64,000 nt of DNA from contig JAFZDU010000108.1 of assembly GCA_017561025.1 (NCBI GenBank), forward strand, positions 1 to 64,000, read 5' to 3'. The translations under genes and the position numbers were made by a program. Of the stretch, positions 27,818-35,475 are shown piece by piece. Numbering within the stretch: position 1 is the stretch's first letter; every line of letters begins with the position of its first letter. This DNA comes from Bacteroidales bacterium (lineage in GTDB: Bacteria > Bacteroidota > Bacteroidia > Bacteroidales > F082). Under the pieces are notes generated by a model that was given only the letters and a program-made list of their open reading frames with translations, was not told where the DNA came from and did not search any database.

Positions 27818-28873
27818 ATGAAACAGATACAAATTCATAATAGTACAGATATTGTTGCTGATATTAAACAGATTGTCGAGCAGGCAAGAAAACAAGCATA
27901 CTCATCTATCAATACATTGATGATTCAATCTAATTGGTTGGTGGGTCGTCGTATCGTGGAAGAAGAACAGGGAGGTGCTTCAAGAGCAGAGTATGGCAAG
28001 GCTCTGTTGAAGAATCTTGCAACGGAATTGATGCCGATATATGGTAATTCATATTCTGCTCGTCGTTTGCAGGATTATCGTCAATTCTATCTGTATTTTA
28101 AAGATATAGAGATTTGGCACTCGCGAGTGCCAAATCTTACATGGACTCATTATCGTGAGTTACTTACGGTTAGCGACGAGACGGCTCGACATTGGTATAT
28201 GCAAGAAGCCGCTAAAGAAATGTGGAGTGTAAGAACATTACATCGCAATATTTCATCACAATATTACTATCGCTTGTTACAGTCACAAGCAAAGGAAATT
28301 GTTATAGACGAGATGAAGCAAATTACAGCACCTATGCAAGGCGATAAGCTGGAATTTATCAAGAATCCTGTTGTTGCAGAGTTTTTAGGCTTAGCTCAAA
28401 ATACCAAATTCTCAGAAACCGAATTGGAGAGTGCAATAATCACTCATCTTCAAAAATTCATTATGGAGTTGGGGAAAGGTTATGCCTTTGTTGCTCGTCA
28501 GCAACATATTCGTACCGATATGGGAGATTTCTATATCGACTTAGTATTCTATAACTACATTCTCAAATGCTTTATGCTTGTCGATTTAAAGACAGAGCAG
28601 ATAAGCCATCAGGATGTCGGACAGATGGATATGTATATCAGGATGTACGATGAACTGAAACGAACAGATGGTGATAATCCTACAATCGGACTCATTTTGT
28701 GTTCCCGAACAAGTGAGGATATGGCACGATACTCTATGCTCAAAGACAATGACAGATTATTCCAAGCCAAGTATCTTACGTTCTTGCCATCGAAAGAAGA
28801 ACTATCAAATGAGATTGAACGTCAAAAAATGATATTCAGATTACAGCATGAAAACAATGCTCCTGAAGAATAA
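27818..28873 (+). CDS. PDDEXK nuclease domain protein (DUF1016/YhcG)
   Basis: This 351-residue protein is of the DUF1016 family: an N-terminal helical DNA-binding region (to about residue 170, including SWTHYRELL-like LTWTHYRELLTV) and a C-terminal PD-(D/E)XK nuclease (FVARQQHI, DFYIDLVFYN, FMLVDLKTEQISHQDVGQM, with D, then D and K of VDLK). Members are accessory genes, often near restriction or other defence loci, and their role is poorly established. I chose the ATG at 27818 because the frame's earlier GTG lies within the -7 box. It follows a tRNA, a common integration site. Confidence 0.88.
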   Translation: MKQIQIHNSTDIVADIKQIVEQARKQAYSSINTLMIQSNWLVGRRIVEEEQGGASRAEYGKALLKNLATELMPIYGNSYSARRLQDYRQFYLYFKDIEIWHSRVPNLTWTHYRELLTVSDETARHWYMQEAAKEMWSVRTLHRNISSQYYYRLLQSQAKEIVIDEMKQITAPMQGDKLEFIKNPVVAEFLGLAQNTKFSETELESAIITHLQKFIMELGKGYAFVARQQHIRTDMGDFYIDLVFYNYILKCFMLVDLKTEQISHQDVGQMDMYIRMYDELKRTDGDNPTIGLILCSRTSEDMARYSMLKDNDRLFQAKYLTFLPSKEELSNEIERQKMIFRLQHENNAPEE

Positions 28874-28898
28874 TCAGACAGTCTTTAGTCATTCGCGA

Positions 28899-28960
28899 AT
28901 TATACCCTTAAAGGTATAATCTTATCTTTTGTTAATATTTTTATACCCGAAAAGGTGTAA
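28899..28960. promoter_or_regulatory. Paired TTATACC-N6-GGTATAA dyads (operator-like)
   Basis: ATTATACC-N6-GGTATAAT (28899-28920) is a perfect dyad. TTATACC-N6-GGTGTAA (28941-28960) differs at one position. Both have a 6-bp spacer and their centres are 41 bp apart. Such dyads resemble binding sites of Xre-type antitoxin repressors, but no such gene lies in the window. Confidence 0.6.
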
Positions 28961-28972
28961 TTGTTTTTTGAT

Positions 28973-28980
28973 TATTTTTG
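28973..28980 (+). promoter_or_regulatory. -7 box upstream of the deacetylase
   Basis: TATTTTTG lies 24 bp before the ATG at 29005 and 12 bp after the second operator-like dyad, so a repressor bound there would overlap the -33 region. Confidence 0.45.
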
Positions 28981-29004
28981 TACATCAAAACGCAATACAT
29001 TTAA

Positions 29005-29703
29005 ATGCGCCTCATCACGACTCCTAAAATATTAAGAATGCTCTATCCTTCGTTTCTTTGGGAAATGCCTAAGGGAGAGAAGAAATTATACCTCACTTTC
29101 GATGATGGTCCGCATCCTACAATAACTCCGCAAGTTCTTGAAATCTTAAAGAAATTTAACGCTAAAGCGACTTTCTTCTGCATAGGAAATAATGTTAATA
29201 AATATAAAGAAACATTCGAACTCATTAAGAAAGAAGGTCATGCTGTTGGAAGTCATACTTTTAACCACGAAAGAGGATGGAAGACAAAAACCAAAGATTA
29301 CGTCGATTCCGTTATAAATGCTATCGCTTTGATACAATCACCGTTGTTTCGTCCGCCGCACGGAAGAATTAAATTTTCGCAGATAAGAAGACTTTATAAG
29401 AAATTCAGAATCTCAGAATCTCAGAATCTCAGAAAAGACAAATCTGAACTTCTAAAGTTCGAGAGTCCTAGAATTCCAGAGTTCAAAATCGTGGCGTGGA
29501 CAGTGATTTCGTACGATTGGGATAAGTCGTTAAGTCCGGATGATTGTTATAATAATGTGATAAAAAACGCTGATGATGGCAGTATCATCGTTTTCCACGA
29601 TAGCGAAAAAGCAGTCAACAATATGATTCCTGCCCTGACTAAAGTCCTTGAATATTATACTGATAAAGGATACACTTTTGATAAATTAGGAATTAGGAGT
29701 TAG
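29005..29703 (+). CDS. NodB-type polysaccharide deacetylase with in-frame repeat insert
   Basis: This 232-residue carbohydrate esterase 4 enzyme would remove N- or O-acetyl groups from a glycan. It has motif 1 TFDDGPHP, motif 2 HTFNHE (S/T-HxxxH type SHTFNH), motif 3 RPPHGR, motif 4 near VISYDWD and motif 5 IVFHDS. Between LYKKF and KIVAWTV, normally adjacent, lie 26 extra residues (133-158) encoded by 78 bp of CTCAGAAT-type repeat. The last residues LGIRS and the stop come from a second repeat family. No signal peptide is obvious. Whether the insert is tolerated is unknown; all catalytic motifs survive. Confidence 0.9.
   Translation: MRLITTPKILRMLYPSFLWEMPKGEKKLYLTFDDGPHPTITPQVLEILKKFNAKATFFCIGNNVNKYKETFELIKKEGHAVGSHTFNHERGWKTKTKDYVDSVINAIALIQSPLFRPPHGRIKFSQIRRLYKKFRISESQNLRKDKSELLKFESPRIPEFKIVAWTVISYDWDKSLSPDDCYNNVIKNADDGSIIVFHDSEKAVNNMIPALTKVLEYYTDKGYTFDKLGIRS
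29406..29484 (+). repeat. CTCAGAAT repeat inserted in frame in the deacetylase gene
   Basis: CAGAATCT occurs three times in tandem (29406-29429) plus a partial copy, followed by a degenerate inverse arm. The insert is flanked by TTC on both sides (29404-29406 and 29482-29484) and its net length of 78 bp preserves the frame. Confidence 0.8.
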
Positions 29704-29715
29704 GAATTAGGAATT
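29683..29715 (+). repeat. GGAATTAG-type repeat spanning the deacetylase stop
   Basis: AAATTAGGAATTAGGAGTTA, followed by GGAATTAGGAATT, supplies the last codons and the TAG stop of the deacetylase. A related copy lies at 33786-33850. Confidence 0.75.
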
Positions 29716-29752
29716 TACTTTCGCCTTTTGCCATTTGTCTTTTGCCTTTTAT

Positions 29753-29760
29753 TATCTTTG
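29753..29760 (+). promoter_or_regulatory. -7 box of the Ig-like lipoprotein gene
   Basis: TATCTTTG ends 5 bp before the ATG at 29766, and TTTG lies 22 bp upstream (29727-29730). The predicted transcript has a leader of only about 2 nt. Confidence 0.55.
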
Positions 29761-29765
29761 CAATT

Positions 29766-31490
29766 ATGAAAAAAATATCTCGAAATATATTTAAATGTCT
29801 GGCATTCATCGTGATGCTGGCATTCGTCCGTTGCGCTAATGTCGTTTCACCATCAGGCGGACCTAAAGACCTTACTCCTCCTATTGTATTGCAGGCTATG
29901 CCTGAAAATCAGTCGACTATGTTCAGTGCCAAAGAGATTCATATCACTTTTGATGAATATGTCACTCTTAATAATCCTAATGCTAATATTCTCATTTCAC
30001 CTCCGTTGGAAAATAATCCTGAATATAAATTAAATGGCAAGTCGTTGGTTATTAAGTTTAAGGAGCCTTTGAGAAGTGAGACTACCTACTCAATAAATTT
30101 CGGCGAGGCTATTAAAGACCTCCATGAAGGCAATCTCTTCAAAGATTATCATTATGTGTTTTCAACAGGAGAGGTCCTCGATAGCTTGACTTTAGAAGGA
30201 AGTGTGATTCAAGCTGACAACCATCAGCCTTCTGCCAATTATTTTATAATGCTTTACAGCGATGAAAATGATACTATCAGCATCGATTCTCTTCCGTATG
30301 TCAAGAGACCATATTATTTGACAAAAAGCGATAAAGACGGCAAATTCAAATTCTCTGGATTAAAAGATAATGAATACCTTATTTTCGCTTTGAAAGATGA
30401 AAACTCGAATCTCAAATTTGACTTGCCTAATGAAAGCATAGCTTTTTTGGATAGCTTGGTAAGGCCAATTGATGATTTGCACTATGCAATTAACAATGAT
30501 TCTGTATCCAATGATTCTGTCATCCAGGAAATTAAAATGATGGAACCTATTGTTTTATATTCGTTTATAGAAGAAGATATAATACAAAAGCTGCTTAAGA
30601 AAGAAATAGTGGAAGAGGGATTGCTTCGTTTTGCTTTCAACCGTCCCGCTCAGGATGTCAGGATAGAGGTCCTTGAGTCATTGCCTGATACTTTTGATAT
30701 ATTCCCGACATATTCGGCGAACTATGATTCCATACTTTGGTATTTTACTCCAAACAAGGACAGCCTTTGGGTAGCAATAAATTACGATACATTAATTAAT
30801 GATACTACTTTGCTGAGCCTTAAACCTCGTAATACAGGCGGTAGACGATTTAAACAAGAGGATGCTGTCAAAGCATTGGAGATAAATACCAATATCATCG
30901 CAGGGAAACTGGCTCCGGAACAGAATCTGATATTGAGCTTTAAAGAACCAGTTACCAAGCTGCTCATGCGTGACACATCATGGTATATTGTTGATAAGGA
31001 TACAATAATAAATGACTTGCATTTTGAAAAGATAGATTCTTTCGGCTTGAAATATAAGCTCGACAGGACTTTTGAACCTGAGAAATCTTATAAGATCATC
31101 ATTCCTGATTCGGTATTCTACAGTTTTAAAGATGTAACTAACGATACAACGGAAATTTCTTTTAAAGTTCCAGAATTGTCTCAATATGGAAATATCTTCG
31201 TTACAGTGGAAATACCAGCAAGTGTGCCTCAGATTATAGTTGAACTCCTTGATGATAAAGATAAAACTGTTGCTAAACAAATTGTTAGCGAGACAAAGAA
31301 AATTGAATTCAGATATCTATATCCAAAGAAATATAAGCTTAAAGCTACCATCGACAAAGACGGTAACGGCAAATGGTCGCCAGGTGACTACGGAAAGAAA
31401 TTATTGCCAGAATCCGTCATTTATCACAAAGACGTCTTCGATGTCAAAGCAAATTGGGACATCGATTTAGAAGAAACTTGGAAGTTTTGA
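29766..31490 (+). CDS. Ig-like (Big_5) domain lipoprotein
   Basis: This 574-residue lipoprotein begins MKKISRNIFKCLAFIVMLAF and has a lipobox ending at the cysteine of FVRC. It continues ANVVSPSGGPKDLTPP, the hallmark opening of a conserved Bacteroidota family with an N-terminal bacterial Ig-like domain, a middle SpaA/carboxypeptidase-regulatory-like part (GKFKFSGLKDNEYLIFAL) and a C-terminal beta domain ending in NWDIDLEETWKF. The function is unknown; it probably sits in the outer membrane, periplasm-facing. I chose the ATG at 29766 because the in-frame start at 29742 lies upstream of the promoter box. Confidence 0.85.
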   Translation: MKKISRNIFKCLAFIVMLAFVRCANVVSPSGGPKDLTPPIVLQAMPENQSTMFSAKEIHITFDEYVTLNNPNANILISPPLENNPEYKLNGKSLVIKFKEPLRSETTYSINFGEAIKDLHEGNLFKDYHYVFSTGEVLDSLTLEGSVIQADNHQPSANYFIMLYSDENDTISIDSLPYVKRPYYLTKSDKDGKFKFSGLKDNEYLIFALKDENSNLKFDLPNESIAFLDSLVRPIDDLHYAINNDSVSNDSVIQEIKMMEPIVLYSFIEEDIIQKLLKKEIVEEGLLRFAFNRPAQDVRIEVLESLPDTFDIFPTYSANYDSILWYFTPNKDSLWVAINYDTLINDTTLLSLKPRNTGGRRFKQEDAVKALEINTNIIAGKLAPEQNLILSFKEPVTKLLMRDTSWYIVDKDTIINDLHFEKIDSFGLKYKLDRTFEPEKSYKIIIPDSVFYSFKDVTNDTTEISFKVPELSQYGNIFVTVEIPASVPQIIVELLDDKDKTVAKQIVSETKKIEFRYLYPKKYKLKATIDKDGNGKWSPGDYGKKLLPESVIYHKDVFDVKANWDIDLEETWKF

Positions 31491-31500
31491 TTTGATATAA

Positions 31501-31571
31501 GAAATTTAGAAACTCAGAACCTCAGAACCTCAAAAAAATCTGAGATTTTGAATTTCTGAGCTTTTGAGATT
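31501..31571. repeat. CTCAGAA-family imperfect palindrome between convergent genes
   Basis: The left arm has ACTCAGAACCTCAGAACCTC and the right arm has TCTGAGATTTTGAATTTCTG. It fills the gap between the Ig-like lipoprotein gene and the convergent adenine deaminase gene up to the latter's stop, and may act as a terminator. Confidence 0.7.
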
Positions 31572-33205
31572 TATTCAAAGAGTGTCGTGAATTCGAATTT
31601 TTCGCAGTCGAAGAGTCCTTTGTCGCTGAGTTTCAATTTAGGTATTACAAGTAGTGACATGAATCCCATTGTCATGAAAGGGTCGTTTAATGTTGTTCCA
31701 AATTCTTTTGATAATGAAACGAGTGCCTGATAATCAGCAGCGACTTTAAGTCCGTCTTCGTTTGTCATTAGTCCGGCAACAGGAAGTGGGATGCATAAAC
31801 TCTTATCATGACTCCACGCCACAAGACCACCTTTTGCATTGATAATCATATTAGCAGCATTTGCCATCTCCTCATCGCTGCAACCAATCACAATGATATT
31901 ATGGCTGTCGTGCGCCACACTCGATGCAATAGCGCCTTTCTTCAAGCCGAAATTCTTGATGAATCCTAAAGCTATTTTCTTTTGTTCGTAACGATTTATG
32001 ACGGCAATCTTCAGAATGTCGTTTTCAATATCGCTAACCAAATTGTCATTAACGCTCATTGGTCGGCCGATGATTTTCTCTGTAATGATCTCTCCGCTTA
32101 TTGCACTTATAATCTTGATGTCTTTTCCCTCATCGTAAACTTTGAAGTTGTCAGTTCCAACAGTCTCTGCCTTGAAATTATTTATGCATTCAACTTCAGT
32201 CTTTTCAATTAAGGGCATATTGTTTTCAGCGACTAATTTGCCGTCGATATAAGTCTTTAAAACATTGAAGTCGATGAAATTGTCCACTATTATAAAATCG
32301 GCAGGATCGTTTTTCTGGAGCAGTCCTACTTCTAGTTTATAATGTCTGACAGGTGCTAATGTTGCAGCTTTTAATATATCTACAATGTTATAACCTAACG
32401 ACATGGCTTTCTTTACTAGAATATTGATATGACCTTTTGCTAATTCGTGAGGATGTAGGTCGTCGGTGCAGAACATTATATTTTCTGGATATTCTTTGAT
32501 GATGGGGATGAGGTCGTTGAAGTTGTTGGCAGCGCTGCCTTCACGAATCTGTATCATCATCCCTAGAGCTGCTTTTTCGCATGCTTCTTGGAGGCTAGTG
32601 CTTTCATGGTCGGTGGTGACTCCAGAGCTGCAGTATTTAACCAGATTGTCTCCGCTTAGGAGAGGAGCATGGCCGTCAATCCTTTTGTCGTGTTTGTGAG
32701 CTGCCTCGATTTTTTTCATCACTTCTTCGTCATTGAAGATGACACCTGGATAGTTCATCATCTCGCCGAGAAATTTTATGTCGTCCATAGAAAGCAGCTC
32801 TTCAACGGCCTTTGAATCCAGGATGGCACCTGCTGTCTCGAAAGATGTTGCTGGTACGCAGCTCGGGGCTCCGAAATAAAACTTCATCGGTGATTTCTTG
32901 CCAGTCTCAATCATGTATCTTACACCTTCAATGCCTAAGACATTGGCAATCTCATGAGGGTCGCTGACAGTCGCAACAGTGCCATGAACTACAGATAGAC
33001 GTGAAAATTCAGTAGGAACAAGCATTGTGCTTTCAATGTGGATGTGAGAGTCGACGAAGCCTGGCATGATGATTTGTTCGTTGTCATTATTGTCTTCTAT
33101 GATATTGATAATCTTGCTATCTTCAACATAGATGCTTCCTCTGAAGATACGAGAATTAACGACGTCAACTATCTGTCCGCTTACTTGAAATACTGCTTTA
33201 CCCAT
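31571..33205 (-). CDS. ade: Adenine deaminase
   Basis: This 544-residue amidohydrolase converts adenine to hypoxanthine in purine salvage. The metal-binding HxH lies in GFVDSHIHIESTML; further family blocks are GTVATVSDPHEIANVLG, DGHAPLLSG, GVTTDHES and FCTDDLHP. The C-terminal domain holds SSVAHDSHNIIVIGCSD and GLVAWSHDKS. Length and motifs are standard for the Ade family. It stands alone between two repeat-containing gaps. Confidence 0.95.
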   Translation of the reverse strand: MGKAVFQVSGQIVDVVNSRIFRGSIYVEDSKIINIIEDNNDNEQIIMPGFVDSHIHIESTMLVPTEFSRLSVVHGTVATVSDPHEIANVLGIEGVRYMIETGKKSPMKFYFGAPSCVPATSFETAGAILDSKAVEELLSMDDIKFLGEMMNYPGVIFNDEEVMKKIEAAHKHDKRIDGHAPLLSGDNLVKYCSSGVTTDHESTSLQEACEKAALGMMIQIREGSAANNFNDLIPIIKEYPENIMFCTDDLHPHELAKGHINILVKKAMSLGYNIVDILKAATLAPVRHYKLEVGLLQKNDPADFIIVDNFIDFNVLKTYIDGKLVAENNMPLIEKTEVECINNFKAETVGTDNFKVYDEGKDIKIISAISGEIITEKIIGRPMSVNDNLVSDIENDILKIAVINRYEQKKIALGFIKNFGLKKGAIASSVAHDSHNIIVIGCSDEEMANAANMIINAKGGLVAWSHDKSLCIPLPVAGLMTNEDGLKVAADYQALVSLSKEFGTTLNDPFMTMGFMSLLVIPKLKLSDKGLFDCEKFEFTTLFE

Positions 33206-33295
33206 CTTAAATATTTTATGAGCAAATTTACTACTAATAGCTGAACATTTTCATGAATTGTTTTTTTTTATTAGTAAAAATAAATTTTAGGTACT

Positions 33296-33784
33296 ATGAA
33301 ATCGATATATGATTTTAAGGCTGAGACGATAGATGGCGAAGAATTGGATTTCAGTCAATTTAGAGGAAAAATCTTGCTTATTGTAAATACGGCAAGCAAA
33401 TGTGGCTTTACTCCACAGTTTGCAGGTCTCGAAGAACTTAACCAAAAATATAAAGATAAAGGACTTGTCATCATTGGTTTTCCATGTAATCAGTTCGGCC
33501 AGCAGGATCCAGGCAGCGATGATGAGATACTGGATTTCTGCCAGCTTAATTACGGTGTCAGCTTCCAGATGATGAAGAAGATAGATGTCAACGGCAAAGA
33601 TGCATCTCCTATTTATACTTTCCTGAAAGAGAAGACTAAGAATATTTTAGGAGAAGACATAAAATGGAATTTTACCAAGTTTCTTGTCTCACCTGATGGA
33701 AAAAAGATAAAGCGTTACGCTCCAACTGTCAAGCCGAGTAGGCTAGAAAAGGATATTGAGGATATGCTGTTGGTGACGGTTTGA
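33296..33784 (+). CDS. Glutathione peroxidase family (thiol peroxidase)
   Basis: This 162-residue thioredoxin-fold peroxidase reduces peroxides. The active-site cysteine C36 lies in NTASKCGFTPQ, with the conserved Q in FPCNQFGQQDPG (second cysteine in FPCNQF) and W-N-F-T-K (KWNFTKFLV) completing the catalytic set. Bacterial cysteine forms generally use thioredoxin rather than glutathione. No signal peptide, so cytoplasmic. Confidence 0.94.
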   Translation: MKSIYDFKAETIDGEELDFSQFRGKILLIVNTASKCGFTPQFAGLEELNQKYKDKGLVIIGFPCNQFGQQDPGSDDEILDFCQLNYGVSFQMMKKIDVNGKDASPIYTFLKEKTKNILGEDIKWNFTKFLVSPDGKKIKRYAPTVKPSRLEKDIEDMLLVTV

Positions 33785-33785
33785 T

Positions 33786-33850
33786 TTAATTAGGAGTTAG
33801 GAATGGCTTGAATAGATTTTAATTCCTCATTCAAAATTCCTCATTGCTAA
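33786..33850. repeat. GGAATTAG/GAGGAATT-type repeat spanning the patatin stop
   Basis: AATTAGGAGTTAGGAATGG on the plus strand and AATGAGGAATTTTGAATGAG, followed by GAATT, on the minus strand fill the gap. The latter encodes the patatin's final residues MRNFE and its TGA stop. Confidence 0.65.
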
Positions 33851-34660
33851 ATTATATCCTTCTTCGTATAATGCCGTTAGTTTCCTGGTGTCGCGCTCCA
33901 TTCTGCCGACTTCAATAGGCCTCTGCGGACGGATGACTGTTATTTCTCCTGCTTCTTCCAACTTCTCCACCAAGCTGATCTGTTTGTTATAAATTTTATT
34001 GCGTTGGCGAATGGCTTCTTGTATGGCAGGATATTCCTTGTAGAATAAAGATGCCATCTTGTTATCTTTTTCTGATTTCCTATATCCTTTGTTACGAGTA
34101 AGAATCACTACATTGTTGTCATAGCCAAGTTCTCTTGCTCGTAATATTGGTATTGAGTCGGCTATGCCTCCGTCTAACATAGGTTCGCCGTCGACGTATG
34201 CAATAGGACAGACAAAAGGAAGGCTGCTCGATGCTTTTACGATGTCAATAACTCTATTGGCATCTTTTTTCTCTTCATAATAACAAGCTTTGCCAGTATG
34301 ACAGCTCGTGGTCACCATCTCAAAACGTTCCTCACAATTGGCTAGCATCTGATAATCGTATGGTATTATCTCATTAGGGAAAGTGTGGAACAAAAGGTCG
34401 AAATCCATGATGTTGCCTTTTTTCAACAGATATTTTATTCCGATATAATTATATTTTTGGAGTAAATCTATGTTGCTGAATTTAGCTCTGCCTCTCTGTC
34501 TTGAGATATATGAAAGTCCGTTGCATGCTCCTGCACTTACACCTATGGCATATGGAAAGCGTATGCCTTTATCCATAAAACAGTCTAGTACGCCGCTAGT
34601 AAACACCCCTCTCATGCCTCCGCCTTCGAGTATCAATCCGGATTTTTCTGTGATATTCAT
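33827..34660 (-). CDS. Patatin-like phospholipase
   Basis: This 277-residue serine hydrolase of the patatin family has the oxyanion loop LEGGGMRGVFTSGVLD, the nucleophile elbow GVSAGACNG (GxSxG) and the catalytic aspartate in LDGGIADSIP. Members of this YjjU/RssA-like group hydrolyse acyl esters of lipids. No signal peptide is evident, so it is probably cytoplasmic. Its C-terminal residues are encoded by a dispersed repeat. Confidence 0.9.
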   Translation of the reverse strand: MNITEKSGLILEGGGMRGVFTSGVLDCFMDKGIRFPYAIGVSAGACNGLSYISRQRGRAKFSNIDLLQKYNYIGIKYLLKKGNIMDFDLLFHTFPNEIIPYDYQMLANCEERFEMVTTSCHTGKACYYEEKKDANRVIDIVKASSSLPFVCPIAYVDGEPMLDGGIADSIPILRARELGYDNNVVILTRNKGYRKSEKDNKMASLFYKEYPAIQEAIRQRNKIYNKQISLVEKLEEAGEITVIRPQRPIEVGRMERDTRKLTALYEEGYNLAMRNFE

Positions 34661-34709
34661 ACTGAAAATTAATTTTCCACAAAGGTATTATTTTTTTATC
34701 GGAAAAAAT

Positions 34710-34717
34710 TATCTTTG
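34710..34717 (+). promoter_or_regulatory. -7 box upstream of the TIM-barrel-like lipoprotein gene
   Basis: TATCTTTG matches the Bacteroides -7 consensus 23 bp before the ATG at 34741; the -33 region is T-rich without a clear TTTG. Confidence 0.45.
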
Positions 34718-34740
34718 CAAGATACAATACGAATTTTTAA

Positions 34741-35475
34741 ATGAAGAATATCATACTATCAATTTTTATAATATCATTGTTCTTTTCATGTGATACAAAT
34801 AATGTAGGAGAAAATTCTTTCAACTATCCTGATTCAAAAACATGGAAGCATGGCGTATATTCGAAATATGATGCGCAGAAGTATGAGGGCGTCTTTGATG
34901 GCCTTGAAGTAGATATTATTTATTCTCCGAAAAAAAACGATATCTATGTGGGAAGGGTGGAGGCTGATACATCAAAGAATCAGACTCTCGAAGACTGGTT
35001 CAGCATTTTGGAGAAAGCTAACAGCATGTCATATTGGATAGATTTCAAGAATCTGTCTGCTGATAATGCAGAAGATGCTTATGCTGTTTTAGACAATATT
35101 GTAAATAAATACAATCTGCATAACAAATTTATGGTTGAGAGCAAGGACCTTAAAGCTCTCATGATGGCAAAAGAAAGAGGTTACCATGTAATATTATGGG
35201 TTGAGAACCTTCATTATTGGAAAAAGAAAACACGTCGTGACACCATATCGGTGATGAAAAAAATAAGGAATCAAATAGATGACCTTCATCCTGATGCTAT
35301 AAGCTGCGAATACACAATGTTCCCTTTATTGTGTGACAGTTTTCCAGAACAGAACATACATTTCTGGGATACACCAAAAAAATACACTCCTGAAAATGTC
35401 GAGTTTACAAAGAAACTTTGTGAGAATGAGAGCGTGAAAGTTGTTCTAGTTGATTATCCTAACCCGATAGATTAA
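34741..35475 (+). CDS. Lipoprotein with GDPD/PLC-like (menorin-type) barrel
   Basis: This 244-residue lipoprotein has a lipobox (SLFFSC, cysteine near residue 18). The mature part has DGLEVDIIYSPKKNDIYV, the phrase TLEDWFSILEKA, YWIDFKNL, HLHNKFMVESKDL-like NKFMVESKD and HVILWVEN, consistent with a PLC/glycerophosphodiesterase-like TIM barrel close to the FAM151/menorin group. The usual catalytic HE...H pattern is not clear, so activity is uncertain. Its stop overlaps the convergent sulfatase gene by 4 bp. Confidence 0.65.
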   Translation: MKNIILSIFIISLFFSCDTNNVGENSFNYPDSKTWKHGVYSKYDAQKYEGVFDGLEVDIIYSPKKNDIYVGRVEADTSKNQTLEDWFSILEKANSMSYWIDFKNLSADNAEDAYAVLDNIVNKYNLHNKFMVESKDLKALMMAKERGYHVILWVENLHYWKKKTRRDTISVMKKIRNQIDDLHPDAISCEYTMFPLLCDSFPEQNIHFWDTPKKYTPENVEFTKKLCENESVKVVLVDYPNPID

